A DNA stretch of 64,000 nt. It comes from Pseudomonas alkylphenolica (GTDB lineage: Bacteria; Pseudomonadota; Gammaproteobacteria; Pseudomonadales; Pseudomonadaceae). A program made the translations under genes and the position numbers. Positions 47,959 through 58,452 of this stretch are shown piece after piece (within the stretch, counting starts at the first letter, position 1; the number at the start of each line of letters is the position of its first letter). Location: positions 744,001 through 808,000 of the forward strand of contig NZ_QJRG01000033.1 of the NCBI RefSeq assembly GCF_004025535.1, given 5' to 3'. Below the pieces are notes generated by a model that saw nothing but the letters and a program-made list of their open reading frames with translations, did not search any database and had not been told where the DNA came from.

Positions 47959-49041
47959 ATGGCCAGACCTGGATTTCGCCTTGCCGTGTTTGCCACCGCG
48001 CTGGCACTGGTGGTGGTACTGCTCGGTGCCTATACCCGCCTCACCCATGCCGGCCTGGGCTGTCCGGATTGGCCGGGGTGCTACGGGTTCATCAGCGTGC
48101 CCAAGACCGAAGCCCAGCTGGCGCATGCCGAGCTCCACTTCCCCGACACCCCGGTGGAGGCGCACAAGGGCCGTAACGAAATGGTCCATCGCTACTTCGC
48201 CGGTACCCTGGCGCTGGTGATCACCCTGCTCGCCTGGCAGGCCTGGCGCCGCCATGGCCGGGACGGTCAGCCCTATCGTCTGCCGGTGTTGCTGCTGGCG
48301 GTGGTGTTCGCCCAGGCAGCTTTCGGCATGTGGACCGTTACCCTCAAGCTGTGGCCGCAGGTGGTCACTGCCCACTTGTTGGGCGGCTTCACGACCTTGA
48401 GCCTGTTGTTCTTGCTCAGCCTGCGCCTGTCACGGGCGTTTGCGCCGTTGCCCAAGCTGCCGTTGAGCGTAAGGCGCGTGGCGGCCCTGGGCTTGCTGGT
48501 GGTCATCGGCCAGATCGCCCTGGGCGGCTGGGTCAGCGCCAACTATGCGGCGGTTGCCTGCATCGACCTGCCGACCTGCCACGGCCAGTGGTGGCCACAG
48601 GCGGATTTCGCCAATGGCTTTCACCTCACCCAGCATATCGGCCCCAACTACCTTGGCGGGCAACTGGACAGCGATGCGCGTACGGCCATTCATATCAGCC
48701 ACCGGTTAGGGGCGCTGATGGTGACCGGCGTGCTGTTGCTGTTGAGCTGGAAGTTGCACCGCCACGGGCTTGGCCGGCTGGCCCGGCTGGTGCTCCTGGC
48801 CCTGGCGGTTCAGGTTGGGCTGGGCATCAGCAATGTGCTGTTCCACCTGCCGCTGCCCGTTGCGGTGGCACACAACGCCGGGGGCGCCATGCTGTTGTTG
48901 TGCATGGTCCTGGTCAATTACCGCATTCGCCTGGTGGCCAAGGCGAAGGTGCGCCGGGTCAGCCAGGGTTGGCGCCTGACACCGCTGAGCAGTGGCGGTG
49001 TCGTCCATTATCTGGGAGATAACTCATGGCGACGCTTTTAA
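47959..49041 (+). CDS. ctaA: heme A synthase (COX15/CtaA)
   Basis: A 360-residue, eight-helix enzyme oxidising the C8 methyl of heme O to formyl to make heme A. Marks are [27 protein letters not shown] near the N-terminus and [12 protein letters not shown] (heme-ligand histidines) around residue 78. The second repeat has [16 protein letters not shown] near residue 246. It overlaps cyoE by 16 bp. Confidence 0.96.
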   Translation: MARPGFRLAVFATALALVVVLLGAYTRLTHAGLGCPDWPGCYGFISVPKTEAQLAHAELHFPDTPVEAHKGRNEMVHRYFAGTLALVITLLAWQAWRRHGRDGQPYRLPVLLLAVVFAQAAFGMWTVTLKLWPQVVTAHLLGGFTTLSLLFLLSLRLSRAFAPLPKLPLSVRRVAALGLLVVIGQIALGGWVSANYAAVACIDLPTCHGQWWPQADFANGFHLTQHIGPNYLGGQLDSDARTAIHISHRLGALMVTGVLLLLSWKLHRHGLGRLARLVLLALAVQVGLGISNVLFHLPLPVAVAHNAGGAMLLLCMVLVNYRIRLVAKAKVRRVSQGWRLTPLSSGGVVHYLGDNSWRRF

Positions 49042-49925
49042 GCGGACGCAGGCTGCAGGCAGGTTGGGCCGATTACCTGGAGCTGACCAAGCCCAAGGTC
49101 GTAGTGTTGATGTTGATCACCTCGCTGGTCGGCATGTTTCTCGCGACCCGTGCCGGCGTGCCCTGGACGATTCTGTTGTTCGGCAACCTGGGTATTGCCT
49201 GCTGTGCGGGTGGCGCCGCAGTCGTCAACCATGTGGTCGACCGGCGAATCGATGCACTGATGGCCCGTACCCACAAGCGCCCACTGGCAGAGGGCCGGGT
49301 GGCGCCAGCCGCTGCCCTGACCTTCGCCCTGCTGTTGTGCGTGCTGGGCATGGTGTTGCTGCTGGTCTTCACCAACGCCCTCACCGCCTGGCTGACGCTG
49401 GCCTCGTTGCTCGGGTATGCAGTGATCTACACCGGCTTTCTCAAGCGCGCGACGCCGCAGAACATCGTCATTGGCGGGTTGGCTGGCGCGGCCCCACCGT
49501 TGCTGGGATGGGTAGCCGTCAGTGGTCACATCAGTGCCGAGCCATTGTTGCTGGTGCTGATAATCTTTGCCTGGACCCCACCGCATTTCTGGGCGCTGGC
49601 CATTCATCGCAAGGAAGAGTATGCAAAGGCTGACATCCCGATGCTGCCGGTGACCCACGGCGAGACCTACACCAAGCTGCACATTCTGCTTTATACCCTG
49701 GTGCTGCTGGCCGTCAGCCTGCTGCCTTACGCCATTCACATGAGCGGGCCGCTGTACCTGGTGTGTGCCGTGTTACTGGGCGCACGCTTCCTGCATTGGG
49801 CCTGGGTGTTGTACCGTGGCAGCCGGCCGCACGCGGCGATCAAGACCTTCAAGTACTCTATCGGGTACCTGTTTTTGCTGTTCATCGCGCTGCTTGTAGA
49901 CCACTACTTATTGTTGAACCTATGA
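49026..49925 (+). CDS. cyoE: protoheme IX farnesyltransferase (heme O synthase)
   Basis: A 299-residue prenyltransferase (CtaB) that converts heme B to heme O. The first allylic-diphosphate motif [21 protein letters not shown] is at about residues 68-88 and the second near [19 protein letters not shown]. About nine membrane helices are visible. Its start lies inside the ctaA end and its stop overlaps the sco ATG by 4 bp, so translation is coupled through the set. Confidence 0.97.
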   Translation: MATLLSGRRLQAGWADYLELTKPKVVVLMLITSLVGMFLATRAGVPWTILLFGNLGIACCAGGAAVVNHVVDRRIDALMARTHKRPLAEGRVAPAAALTFALLLCVLGMVLLLVFTNALTAWLTLASLLGYAVIYTGFLKRATPQNIVIGGLAGAAPPLLGWVAVSGHISAEPLLLVLIIFAWTPPHFWALAIHRKEEYAKADIPMLPVTHGETYTKLHILLYTLVLLAVSLLPYAIHMSGPLYLVCAVLLGARFLHWAWVLYRGSRPHAAIKTFKYSIGYLFLLFIALLVDHYLLLNL

Positions 49926-50554
49926 CTCGAACCCAGAAAACCGTCTTCATTCTCGTTGCCCTGGTCGCCGTGATCCTTGGGCTTACTGTCAATAAGGTGC
50001 TCAGCGGTCGCAGCCAGGGCAACCCGGCCGAGCTGATCGATGCGGGTATTATCCTGCTGCCGCAAAGCCGCACGGTACCGGGCCTGGAAATGACTGATGA
50101 GAACGGTCAGCCGGTGCTGATGGATGAACTCAAGGGCAAATGGTCGCTGCTGTTCTTCGGCTACACCTTCTGCCCGGACATTTGCCCGACGACGCTGGCG
50201 CAGTTGCGTCAGGTGAAGAGCGAGTTGCCCAAAGAGGCGGTGGAGCGCTTGCAGGTGGTGCTGGTCAGCGTCGACCCGAATCGGGATACGCCGGCTCAGC
50301 TCAAGCAGTACCTGGGGTATTTCGACAAGGATTTTCGCGGCGTGACCGGCTCGCTGGATAACCTGCAGAAGCTGGCTAACGCGGTGAGCATTCCGTTTAT
50401 TCCGGCCGATACCAGCAAGCCGAATTACACGGTCGATCACAGTGGCAACCTGGCGCTGCTGGGGCCGGATGGAAAGCAGCGTGGGTTCATTCGTGCGCCA
50501 TTCAACAACCAGAAGCTGGTGGCGCAACTGCCGGGATTGGTCAAGCGCGATTGA
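49922..50554 (+). CDS. SCO1/SenC family copper chaperone
   Basis: A 210-residue thioredoxin-like protein anchored by an N-terminal helix ([15 protein letters not shown]). It has the copper motif [10 protein letters not shown] (CX3C) at about residue 84 and the conserved His in [13 protein letters not shown] at about 175. It matures the CuA site of subunit II. This is the last gene of the cox assembly run; a GC hairpin follows. Confidence 0.95.
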   Translation: MTRTQKTVFILVALVAVILGLTVNKVLSGRSQGNPAELIDAGIILLPQSRTVPGLEMTDENGQPVLMDELKGKWSLLFFGYTFCPDICPTTLAQLRQVKSELPKEAVERLQVVLVSVDPNRDTPAQLKQYLGYFDKDFRGVTGSLDNLQKLANAVSIPFIPADTSKPNYTVDHSGNLALLGPDGKQRGFIRAPFNNQKLVAQLPGLVKRD

Positions 50555-50560
50555 AACCAT

Positions 50561-50581
50561 CGCGGGGCAAGTCGCCCCGCG
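50561..50581 (+). terminator. GC-rich hairpin between sco and metQ
   Basis: CGCGGGGC (50561-50568) and GCCCCGCG (50574-50581) form an 8-bp stem with a 5-nt loop between two convergent genes. It lacks a T-run, so it is a weak or factor-dependent end. Confidence 0.55.
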
Positions 50582-50594
50582 AAAAGCTGTCAGA

Positions 50595-51365
50595 TCAGAA
50601 CGCCGGCTTGACCGCGCCCTTGTACTTCTCTTCGATGAACTTCTTCACTTCCGGGGTGTGCAGGGCTGCAACCAGCTTCTTCACCGCCTCGGCATCCTTG
50701 TTGTCTTCACGGGTGACCAGGATGTTCACGTACGGCGAATCAGCGCCCTCGATGACCAGGGCATCCTTGCTCGGGTCGAGCTTGGCTTCCAGCGCGTAGT
50801 TGGTGTTGATCAGCGCCAGGTCGACCTGGGTCAGCACACGCGGGATGGTGGCCGCTTCCAGCTCACGGAACTTGAGGTTCTTGGGGTTCTCTGCGATGTC
50901 TTTGACGGACGAGAGGATGTTGGTGTTGTCCTTGAGCTTGATCACACCGGCCTTGTCCAGCAGCAGCAAGGCACGACCGCCGTTGGTGGCGTCGTTGGGG
51001 ATAACCACGGCGGCAGTCGATGGCAGTTCGGCCAGGGTCTTGAACTTGCTGGAATAAGCGCCCAGCGGCTCCAGGTGCACACCGGCAACGCTGACCAGGT
51101 GCGTGCCCTTGGCCTTGTTGAACTCATCCAGGTACGGCTGGTGCTGGAAGAAGTTGGCGTCCAGGCGTTTCTCGGCCACCTGCACATTGGGCTGGATGTA
51201 ATCGGTGAATACCTTCACCTTCATGTCCACGCCTTCTTTGGCCAGCACCGGTTTGACGAACTCGAGGATCTCGGCGTGCGGTACCGGGGTGGCGGCAACG
51301 GTCAGGGTTTCGGCCTGAGCCGAGAAGGCCGCAACGGCGGCGACAACAGCAAGCAGCTTTTTCAT
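50595..51365 (-). CDS. metQ: methionine ABC transporter substrate-binding protein
   Basis: A 256-residue NlpA/MetQ-family periplasmic protein. The signal peptide is KKLLAVVAAVAAFSAQA with a classical cleavage site and no lipobox cysteine, so it appears soluble rather than lipid-anchored. The domain starts ETLTVAATPVPHAEILEFV. The ATG at 51365 has AAGGAG upstream; an earlier TTG is unlikely. It ends the metN-metI-metQ cluster. Confidence 0.93.
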   Translation of the reverse strand: MKKLLAVVAAVAAFSAQAETLTVAATPVPHAEILEFVKPVLAKEGVDMKVKVFTDYIQPNVQVAEKRLDANFFQHQPYLDEFNKAKGTHLVSVAGVHLEPLGAYSSKFKTLAELPSTAAVVIPNDATNGGRALLLLDKAGVIKLKDNTNILSSVKDIAENPKNLKFRELEAATIPRVLTQVDLALINTNYALEAKLDPSKDALVIEGADSPYVNILVTREDNKDAEAVKKLVAALHTPEVKKFIEEKYKGAVKPAF

Positions 51366-51427
51366 CAAATCACTCCTTGTGAGGGCCGGTCCGGCCCCCG
51401 GTGCGTCGGCATTGCCGACCCATGGGG

Positions 51428-52099
51428 TTATTTACGGGAGAAATGTACAACCAGTTTGTCGCCCACGCTCTGCAGCACTTGAACCAGAATCAGCAGAAGC
51501 ACCACGGTGACGACCATGACATCGGTTTGGAAACGCTGGTAGCCAAAGCGGATCGCCAGGTCACCCAGGCCTCCCGCGCCAACCACACCGGCCATTGCGG
51601 TGTAGGACACCAGGGTAATGGCCGTCACCGTGATGGCGGCGAAGATGCCCGGGCGCGCCTCGGGCAGCAATGCATTCATGATGATCTGGCGGGTGGTTGC
51701 GCCCATCGACTGGGTTGCTTCGATAATGCCGCGATCAACCTCGCGCAGCGCGGTTTCCACCAGGCGCGCAAAGAACGGCGTGGCCCCCACCACCAGCGGC
51801 GGGATGGCACCGGCGACGCCCAGCGAGGTACCGGTAATCAGCACGGTGAACGGAATCATCACGATCAGCAGGATGATGAACGGCAGCGAGCGCAGCACGT
51901 TGACCACAAACGACAGCAGGGCATACACGCCCTTCTGCTCAAACAGCTGGCGTGGGCCGCAAAGGAACAGCAGCACGCCCAGGGGCAGGCCCAGCAGTAC
52001 GGTGAACAGCAGCGAGCCGAACAGCATGATCATGGTGTCGATCGTTGCCAGCCAGATTTCGGCCCAGTCGACATTGGCAAAGAAACTCAAGGCGTCCAT
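51428..52099 (-). CDS. metI: methionine ABC transporter permease
   Basis: A 223-residue permease with five to six helices and the ABC coupling (EAA) loop (VETALREVDRGIIEATQSMG) near residue 115-135. It starts one base inside the metN stop (TAATG). It forms the membrane channel for D- and L-methionine uptake with MetN and MetQ. Confidence 0.93.
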   Translation of the reverse strand: MDALSFFANVDWAEIWLATIDTMIMLFGSLLFTVLLGLPLGVLLFLCGPRQLFEQKGVYALLSFVVNVLRSLPFIILLIVMIPFTVLITGTSLGVAGAIPPLVVGATPFFARLVETALREVDRGIIEATQSMGATTRQIIMNALLPEARPGIFAAITVTAITLVSYTAMAGVVGAGGLGDLAIRFGYQRFQTDVMVVTVVLLLILVQVLQSVGDKLVVHFSRK

Positions 52100-53106
52100 T
52101 AACGCAGTACCTCCATATGAACATCAGCCGCCGTGAAGCGTGCGAACGCCGCTTCCATGTCGCCGCCAGTGACGGCCAGGGTCAGCTGCCCATACGGGGT
52201 GTCTTTGATGCGGTCGATGCGGCCGGCGAGGATGCTGTAGTCCACGCCGGTTTCGCGGGCGACGGTGCCCAGCAGCGGCGCGTACGTGGAGTCGCCCTGG
52301 AACGTCAGGCGCACGATGCGACCCGGCACATGGGCGAAGTCGTCGCGCTGCTCGTTTTCGTCGATTTGCTCGTCTTCCTGGACAAAGCGCTTGGTGGTCG
52401 GGTGCTGCGGATGCAGGAAAACATCGGCCACCGGCCCTTCTTCGACAATTTTCCCGGCGTCCATGACGGCTACCCGGTCGCAGACCCGGCGGATCACGTC
52501 CATTTCATGGGTGATCAGCACGATGGTGAGCTTGAGCTCGCGGTTGATCTCCGCCAGCAGTTGCAGCACCGAGGCGGTGGTTTGCGGGTCCAGCGCACTG
52601 GTGGCTTCGTCGCACAGGAGGATTTTCGGCTTGGTCGCCAGGGCCCGGGCAATACCGACGCGTTGCTTCTGGCCACCGGACAACTGCGCCGGGTATTTCT
52701 TCGCGTGCTCCGACAGGCCTACGCGGGCCAGCAGCTCGCTGACGCGGGCGTCGATCTCTTTGCGCGACAGCTCACCCGCCAGGGTCAGTGGCAGCGCGAC
52801 GTTGTCGGCGACAGTCTTGGAGGCCAGCAGGTTGAAGTGCTGGAAAATCATCCCGACCTGTTGGCGGAAGCGCCGCAGGTGATTGGCGTTGAATGCGGTG
52901 ACATCTTCACCGTCAACGATGATCTTGCCGCCGCTTGGGGCCTCAAGGCGGTTGATCAGGCGCAGCAGGGTACTTTTACCGGCACCGGAATGGCCGATCA
53001 GTCCGAACACCTGGCCGTCTTCGACACTCAGGTTGGTCGGGTGCAGCGCGGGGATGTCCCTACCGGCGACGCGGTAGGTTTTATGCACATTTTGGAACTC
53101 GATCAC
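52099..53106 (-). CDS. metN: methionine ABC transporter ATP-binding protein
   Basis: A 335-residue ATPase with Walker [10 protein letters not shown] near residue 38, signature [15 protein letters not shown] near 142, Walker [14 protein letters not shown] near 163, and a C-terminal NIL regulatory domain (about 260-335) that senses methionine. The start is GTG. It is the first gene of the metNIQ operon, divergent from katE. Confidence 0.95.
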   Translation of the reverse strand: MIEFQNVHKTYRVAGRDIPALHPTNLSVEDGQVFGLIGHSGAGKSTLLRLINRLEAPSGGKIIVDGEDVTAFNANHLRRFRQQVGMIFQHFNLLASKTVADNVALPLTLAGELSRKEIDARVSELLARVGLSEHAKKYPAQLSGGQKQRVGIARALATKPKILLCDEATSALDPQTTASVLQLLAEINRELKLTIVLITHEMDVIRRVCDRVAVMDAGKIVEEGPVADVFLHPQHPTTKRFVQEDEQIDENEQRDDFAHVPGRIVRLTFQGDSTYAPLLGTVARETGVDYSILAGRIDRIKDTPYGQLTLAVTGGDMEAAFARFTAADVHMEVLR

Positions 53107-53332
53107 GTAGCGAACCTTGTGGGGCGCATGGAATAAGGGTCAGCGGTTAGCCGGGGCCGGCATTTTAGCCTGTTCATATAGAGGTTCTTAGCATTTATTT
53201 CGCAATTGACCAATGCTGCAGGAATAACGCGATCAGTGGTCAATCCAAATGAACGCTCGCCGTCAACGCCCGGTCACTACTGCAAGGGCCCTGCCTGGGG
53301 CCGAACCGCGACTGATCGAGGAGAGTGTTCCA

Positions 53333-55471
53333 ATGCCCAGCACGAAGAAACCGTCCAAGGAAAGTCAACTGGCCGGCACCCAGACCCCCGACCGGGCCAA
53401 TACCAACGCCAAGCTACAAAGCCTGGAAGCCTTTCGCAGCGATGCCACCGACCAGGCGTTGCGTACCAATCAGGGCGTCAAGATCGCCGACAACCAGAAT
53501 AGCCTGCGGGTCGGTGCGCGTGGCCCGTCGTTGCTGGAAGACTTCATCATGCGTGAAAAAATCACGCACTTTGATCATGAACGCATTCCCGAGCGTATCG
53601 TGCATGCCCGGGGCAGCGGCGCCCATGGCTATTTTCAGGCGTACAAATCCCATGCCGCGCTGACCAAGGCCGGATTTCTTCAGGACCCGGAGAAGATCAC
53701 CCCGGTGTTCGTGCGCTTTTCCACGGTGCAAGGGCCGCGCGGTTCGGGTGACACGGTGCGGGATGTGCGTGGCTTTGCGGTCAAATTTTTCACCGATGAA
53801 GGCAACTTCGACCTGGTTGGCAACAACATGCCGGTGTTTTTCATCCAGGACGCCATCAAATTTCCCGACTTCGTCCATGCGGTAAAACCCGAACCGCACA
53901 ACGAGATGCCAACCGGTGGCTCGGCGCACGACACCTTCTGGGACTTTGTTTCGCTGGTGCCGGAGTCGGCGCACATGGTGATCTGGGCAATGTCTGACCG
54001 GGCCATCCCCAAGAGCCTGCGCACCATGCAGGGCTTTGGTGTGCATACCTTCAGGCTGATAAACGCCGAAGGCAGGTCCAGTTTCGTCAAATTCCACTGG
54101 AAGCCCAAGGCCGGCGTTTGTTCGCTGCTCTGGGACGAAGCGCAGAAGCTCGCCGGTAAAGACACCGATTACCACCGTCGCGACCTCTGGGAAGCGATCG
54201 AGACCGGCAATTATCCGGAGTGGGAGTTCGGGGTGCAGATCGTCGCTGAAGAAGATGAGCACAAATTCGACTTCGACCTGCTCGACCCGACCAAGCTCAT
54301 CCCCGAAGAGCTGGTGCCGGTGACCCCTTTGGGCAAGATGGTGCTCAACCGTAACCCGGACAATTTTTTCGCCGAAACCGAGCAGGTCGCCTTCTGCCCC
54401 GGGCATATCGTCCCCGGTATCGACTTTTCCAATGACCCGTTGCTGCAGGGGCGGCTGTTTTCCTACACCGATACCCAGATCAGCCGCCTTGGTGGCCCTA
54501 ACTTCCACGAAATCCCGATCAATCGTCCGCTGGCGCCCAACCACAATGGCCAGCGCGATGCCCAGCATCGCGTCACGCTGGACAAGGGCCGCGCATCCTA
54601 CGAACCCAACTCGATCGATGGTGGTTGGCCGAAGGAAACTCCGGCAGCGGCCAGCGATGGGGGCTTCGAGTCCTACCCTGAGCGGATCGAGGCGCACAAA
54701 GTGCGTCAGCGCAGCCCCTCGTTTGCCGATCACTTTTCCCAGGCGCGGCTGTTCTTCCACAGCATGAGCGCGACCGAGCAGGCGCACATTGTCAGTGCCT
54801 ACAGCTTTGAGCTGGGCAAAGTTGAGCGAGTGCCCATCCGCACGCGGGTGGTGAATGAGATTCTGGCCAATATCGACCTGAAGCTGGCGGCGCGGGTAGC
54901 GGCGAATCTCGGGTTGCCGGCGCCGAAAAAGGCTACGGTCGAAGTGCCTGCGCCGGGCTTGAAGCAGTCGCCGGCCTTGAGCCAGATGAATCTGCTGGGG
55001 GAAGGCATCAAGGGCCGCAAGGTAGCGATGCTGGTTGCGGATGGCGTGGATGGCGACCAGGTCGACGCCGTGCTCAAGGCACTTCAGGCAGAGAGTGCGC
55101 AGATCAAGTTGCTGGGACCGACATCGGCAGCGGTGAAGACGGCACAGGGCAAATCGCTGGAGGTCGATGCGTCAATCGAAGGCATGCCATCCGTGGTGTT
55201 CGATGCATTGTGGGTGCCAGCCGGCAAGGCGTCATTGCAAACGTTACTGAACAGCGGTGCGGCCCTGCACTTTGTCCTGGAAGCTTACAAGCATCTGAAA
55301 CCCATGGGGCTGGCCAGCGAAGCGCAGCCTTTGCTCGACAAGCTGGGCCTGAAGGCTGACAGCGGCTTGTCGCTTGGCAGCGACGCAAAAGCTTACAAGG
55401 CCTTCATCAAGGCCATCGGCAAGCATCGGATATGGGCACGGGAGGCGGCGGCTCAGGCGATTCCCGCCTGA
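53333..55471 (+). CDS. katE: large-subunit catalase HPII (clade 2)
   Basis: A 712-residue monofunctional heme catalase with the extra C-terminal flavodoxin/DJ-1-like domain (about residues 560-712) of clade 2 enzymes. Catalytic His91 is in [11 protein letters not shown], Asn164 in FDLVGNNMP, and the proximal heme ligand Tyr378 in [10 protein letters not shown]. The ATG at 53333 has GAGGAGAG 7 nt upstream and gives the known length; an upstream start is rejected. It protects against peroxide, usually under RpoS in stationary phase. Confidence 0.96.
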   Translation: MPSTKKPSKESQLAGTQTPDRANTNAKLQSLEAFRSDATDQALRTNQGVKIADNQNSLRVGARGPSLLEDFIMREKITHFDHERIPERIVHARGSGAHGYFQAYKSHAALTKAGFLQDPEKITPVFVRFSTVQGPRGSGDTVRDVRGFAVKFFTDEGNFDLVGNNMPVFFIQDAIKFPDFVHAVKPEPHNEMPTGGSAHDTFWDFVSLVPESAHMVIWAMSDRAIPKSLRTMQGFGVHTFRLINAEGRSSFVKFHWKPKAGVCSLLWDEAQKLAGKDTDYHRRDLWEAIETGNYPEWEFGVQIVAEEDEHKFDFDLLDPTKLIPEELVPVTPLGKMVLNRNPDNFFAETEQVAFCPGHIVPGIDFSNDPLLQGRLFSYTDTQISRLGGPNFHEIPINRPLAPNHNGQRDAQHRVTLDKGRASYEPNSIDGGWPKETPAAASDGGFESYPERIEAHKVRQRSPSFADHFSQARLFFHSMSATEQAHIVSAYSFELGKVERVPIRTRVVNEILANIDLKLAARVAANLGLPAPKKATVEVPAPGLKQSPALSQMNLLGEGIKGRKVAMLVADGVDGDQVDAVLKALQAESAQIKLLGPTSAAVKTAQGKSLEVDASIEGMPSVVFDALWVPAGKASLQTLLNSGAALHFVLEAYKHLKPMGLASEAQPLLDKLGLKADSGLSLGSDAKAYKAFIKAIGKHRIWAREAAAQAIPA

Positions 55472-55508
55472 GCGCAGGATCAGGGTGCCCGCTGGGGCAC
55501 CCGGTCGC

Positions 55509-56219
55509 TCAAGGACGGCGTGGAATCAACACCGCCTGGGCAGGCTGGTTGCGGTGGATCTCATGGGATTGCTGCAGGGCGAATTCGCGGTCGAGCTTGT
55601 GCACGCGCTTGCCCAGCAGGGTCTTGAGCCACGGCGCGTCGTCCTTGCGCGGTACCTGGAACACCACGTCGCATTGGTAATTCACCACATCGGCGGCGAT
55701 GTCATCGAGTTGTCGACGCATTGCGCGAATATTGGTGGTTTTCAATGCCACGACGGTGCTTGGCGCAGTCGGGTCGATCAGCTTGGCCTTGGGTCGTGCT
55801 TCGGCGGCCTTGAGGGCCGCTTCGGCTTGTTCCAGCTCAGCCTTGCGGGCCTGGGCGATAGCGCCGTTGACACCACCGGTCAAGGCTGGCGCCTTGGGCA
55901 TCAGGGCACGGGCCCGGCTCAAGGCGGTAGCAGCGGCATTGACATCACCTTTTTGCAAGACGATCTGGCTGCGTTGCAGATAGGCTTCGGCCAATTGGCG
56001 CTGGTGCTGTTCGACCCGGCTGTCGTTGGGGTCTTGGGCTTGCAAGGCGGCAAGCTGGTCTTCAGCGGTTGCCAGCTCACTGCTGGCGATGCTTTGCTCC
56101 AGTTGCTGCCAGGCATCGGGCTGGGCAGGTGCGGCGTTGTCGGCCGGCGTGCTGGAACACGCGGTCAGGATCAGCGAGAACGCGGCAAGGAGTAGATAAC
56201 GGGAGGCGAACGGCTTCAT
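55509..56219 (-). CDS. PA5502-type lipoprotein
   Basis: A 236-residue lipoprotein with lipobox LTAC (ILTACSSTPADN). The rest is a helical, alanine-rich region with coiled-coil character (residues 40-140) and a C-terminal part with PSTVVALKTTNIRAMRRQLDDIAADV. It lies just after the znuB operon on the same strand, a conserved position beside the zinc genes. Function unknown. Confidence 0.85.
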   Translation of the reverse strand: MKPFASRYLLLAAFSLILTACSSTPADNAAPAQPDAWQQLEQSIASSELATAEDQLAALQAQDPNDSRVEQHQRQLAEAYLQRSQIVLQKGDVNAAATALSRARALMPKAPALTGGVNGAIAQARKAELEQAEAALKAAEARPKAKLIDPTAPSTVVALKTTNIRAMRRQLDDIAADVVNYQCDVVFQVPRKDDAPWLKTLLGKRVHKLDREFALQQSHEIHRNQPAQAVLIPRRP

Positions 56220-56349
56220 TCCTGCGACTCTCTATTTGCGCAAAAAGCGAGCAAGTCTACACCCTGTCCGCAGACTCGAAAATAAATCTTCAGGGCCCCG
56301 CATGATTTAACTGATGCAGGGTGCAACCGCCAGGGCCGCACCCTGGCTT

Positions 56350-57132
56350 TCAGCGCCGGGGTAACGCCAGGCTCAGCAAGAATAGCACTGCTGCGCAGAC
56401 CACGATCGAGGGCCCGGCCGGGGTGTCCTTGAACCAGGACAACGCCAGGCCGCCACACACAGCGGTAACCCCGAGCAAACTGGCGCCGAGGGCCATTTGC
56501 TCCGGGGAGCGGGCGTGACGTTGCGCCGCAGCGGCCGGGATGATCAGCAGCGAGGTGATCAGCAGCACACCGACGATTTTCATCGCCACGGCAATCACCA
56601 CCGCGATCAACAGCATCAGTGCCAGGCGCAGGGCGCCGACAGGCAGGCCTTCAACCATGGCCAGCTCTTCGTGCACGGTTACCGCCAACAAGGGGCGCCA
56701 GAGTGCAACCAGCAACAGCAGGACTGCAGCACTGCCACCGAGGATCCACGCCAGGTCGCCAGGGCTGATCGCCAGCAGGTCGCCGAACAGGTAGGCCATC
56801 AGGTCGATGCGCACATCGTGCATGAAGCTCAGCACCACAAGGCCCAGTGACAAGGTGCTGGGCGCCAGAATCCCCAACAGCGTATCGGACGCCAGCGGTT
56901 GGCGCTGTTGCAGGGTAACCAGCAGCAGCGCCAGTAACAGGCAACCGACTGTGACCGCCAGGGCCGGGCTGATATCCAGCACGAAACCCAGGGCTACGCC
57001 GAGCAGTGCGGCATGGGACAGGGTGTCGCCAAAGTACGCCATGCGCCGCCAGACCACGAAGGAGCCGAGGGGGCCTGCGACCACCGCCAGGGCCAGGCCT
57101 GCAAGCAGGGCGTAAAGCAGAAAATCAGCCAT
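56350..57132 (-). CDS. znuB: zinc ABC transporter permease
   Basis: A 260-residue membrane permease of the ABC-3 family with about seven to eight helices. It begins [31 protein letters not shown]. It carries zinc delivered by ZnuA across the inner membrane. Its start lies 8 bp inside the znuC end. The order is zur-znuC-znuB. Confidence 0.95.
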   Translation of the reverse strand: MADFLLYALLAGLALAVVAGPLGSFVVWRRMAYFGDTLSHAALLGVALGFVLDISPALAVTVGCLLLALLLVTLQQRQPLASDTLLGILAPSTLSLGLVVLSFMHDVRIDLMAYLFGDLLAISPGDLAWILGGSAAVLLLLVALWRPLLAVTVHEELAMVEGLPVGALRLALMLLIAVVIAVAMKIVGVLLITSLLIIPAAAAQRHARSPEQMALGASLLGVTAVCGGLALSWFKDTPAGPSIVVCAAVLFLLSLALPRR

Positions 57133-57904
57133 GCTTGCAGTGTTCTCCGTGTACGTGGCCACCTGCGGCCGGGGTAACCACCGAACCATGCAGGTCGTGG
57201 GCGTGGTCGTGATGGTGGTGGTAGATCGCCAGGCTTGGCGCATTGTTGCCGAACAACTCGACGAAAGCCGGGTCGCCGCTGACCTGTTCCGGGTGACCGG
57301 AGCAGCACACATGGCGGTTCAGGCAGACCACCTGATCGGTGGTGCTCATGACCAGGTGCAGGTCGTGAGAGACCATCAGCACGCCGCAGCCATGGCGGTC
57401 GCGCAGGCGGGTTATCAGGCTGTACAGCTCGGCCTGACCGGCTACGTCGACGCCTTGTACCGGCTCGTCGAGCACCAGCAGTTCGGGTTCGCGCAGCAAG
57501 GCACGGGCAAGCAGTACTCGCTGCATCTCACCGCCGGAGATCGTCTGGATCGGGCTGTCGATGACCTGTTCGGCACCCACTTCCTGAAGCGCGCTCAACG
57601 CGGCGGCACGGTCGACGCCCGGCACCAGGCGCAAAAATCGCAACACCGACAACGGTAACGTGGCATCCACCTGCAGTTTTTGCGGCATGTAGCCAATGCG
57701 CAGGCGCGGTTTGCGCCAGACGCTGCCGGTGTGTGGCTTGAGCAGCCCGAGCACCGCACGCACGAGGGTGGTCTTGCCGGCGCCGTTGGGGCCGATCAGG
57801 GTAACGATCTGTCCCGGTTCGACGGCCAGGTCAATGCTGTCGAGCACCGCTTGACCCGAGAACGCTACGCCGACCTGTTCGAGGCGAATCAGCGCGTTGC
57901 TCAT
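57125..57904 (-). CDS. znuC: zinc ABC transporter ATP-binding protein with histidine-rich tail
   Basis: A 259-residue ATPase: Walker A GPNGAGKT at 38-45, signature SGGEMQ at 123-128 and Walker B LLVLDEP at 142-148. The last 31 residues are unusual for an ATPase: four histidines in a row at 229-232, then His234, His236, His239, His250, His252, His255, Cys256 and His258. This tail could bind zinc. Its start overlaps the zur stop by 1 bp (TGATG). Confidence 0.95.
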   Translation of the reverse strand: MSNALIRLEQVGVAFSGQAVLDSIDLAVEPGQIVTLIGPNGAGKTTLVRAVLGLLKPHTGSVWRKPRLRIGYMPQKLQVDATLPLSVLRFLRLVPGVDRAAALSALQEVGAEQVIDSPIQTISGGEMQRVLLARALLREPELLVLDEPVQGVDVAGQAELYSLITRLRDRHGCGVLMVSHDLHLVMSTTDQVVCLNRHVCCSGHPEQVSGDPAFVELFGNNAPSLAIYHHHHDHAHDLHGSVVTPAAGGHVHGEHCKHG

Positions 57905-58386
57905 CAGGCGCTCCGGCAAGTGCTGCACAGGCCGACGACTTCGACGGTTTGCGCTTCAACGCTGAAACCGACGTCCTTGGCGCTGGCGATAATGGCATTG
58001 CTGATGCTGGTCTGCTCCAGTTCGATAGCAATGTGGCACTCGCGGCAGATCAGAAATTGCCCTTGGTGGGCATGTTCCGGATGGCTGCAGCCAATGAAGG
58101 CGTTCAGCGAAGCGATGCGGTGTACCAGGCTGTTCTCCAGCAGGAAATCCAGGGCCCGGTATACGGTAGGCGGCGCCGCCCGACGACCGTCCTGCTCGCT
58201 CAGCACGGCGAGAATGTCGTAGGCGCCCAATGGCTTGTGGCTCTGCCAGACCAGTTCCAGCACACGCCGGCGCAAGGCGGTCAGGCGCAAGCCCTTGCGT
58301 GCGCACAGGGCATCGGCCTCGGCCAGCGCGCTGTGGACGCAGTGGGAGTGGTCGTGGGGGCGGTTGGCCAGCGGAGTATTGGGCAT
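57904..58386 (-). CDS. zur: zinc uptake regulator Zur (Fur family)
   Basis: A 160-residue Fur-family repressor. The winged-helix part includes [20 protein letters not shown]. Paired cysteines for structural zinc lie in FLICRECH and near the C-terminus in GLCSTCRSA. It heads the zur-znuC-znuB operon and is divergent from znuA, so the shared gap is its expected target. Confidence 0.95.
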   Translation of the reverse strand: MPNTPLANRPHDHSHCVHSALAEADALCARKGLRLTALRRRVLELVWQSHKPLGAYDILAVLSEQDGRRAAPPTVYRALDFLLENSLVHRIASLNAFIGCSHPEHAHQGQFLICRECHIAIELEQTSISNAIIASAKDVGFSVEAQTVEVVGLCSTCRSA

Positions 58387-58410
58387 GGGCGGCGACGGTT
58401 CTGATTAGAG

Positions 58411-58427
58411 ACGTTATTATGTTACCT
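58411..58427. promoter_or_regulatory. possible Zur box in the zur/znuA gap
   Basis: ACGTTATTATGTTACCT matches the AT-rich inverted pattern of the Zur box (RTGTTATAATATAACAY type) at about 12 of 17 positions. It lies between the divergent zur and znuA starts. Placement is by similarity only. Confidence 0.45.
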
Positions 58428-58452
58428 GTTCCTGCCCCTGTGAGTGGTCATC

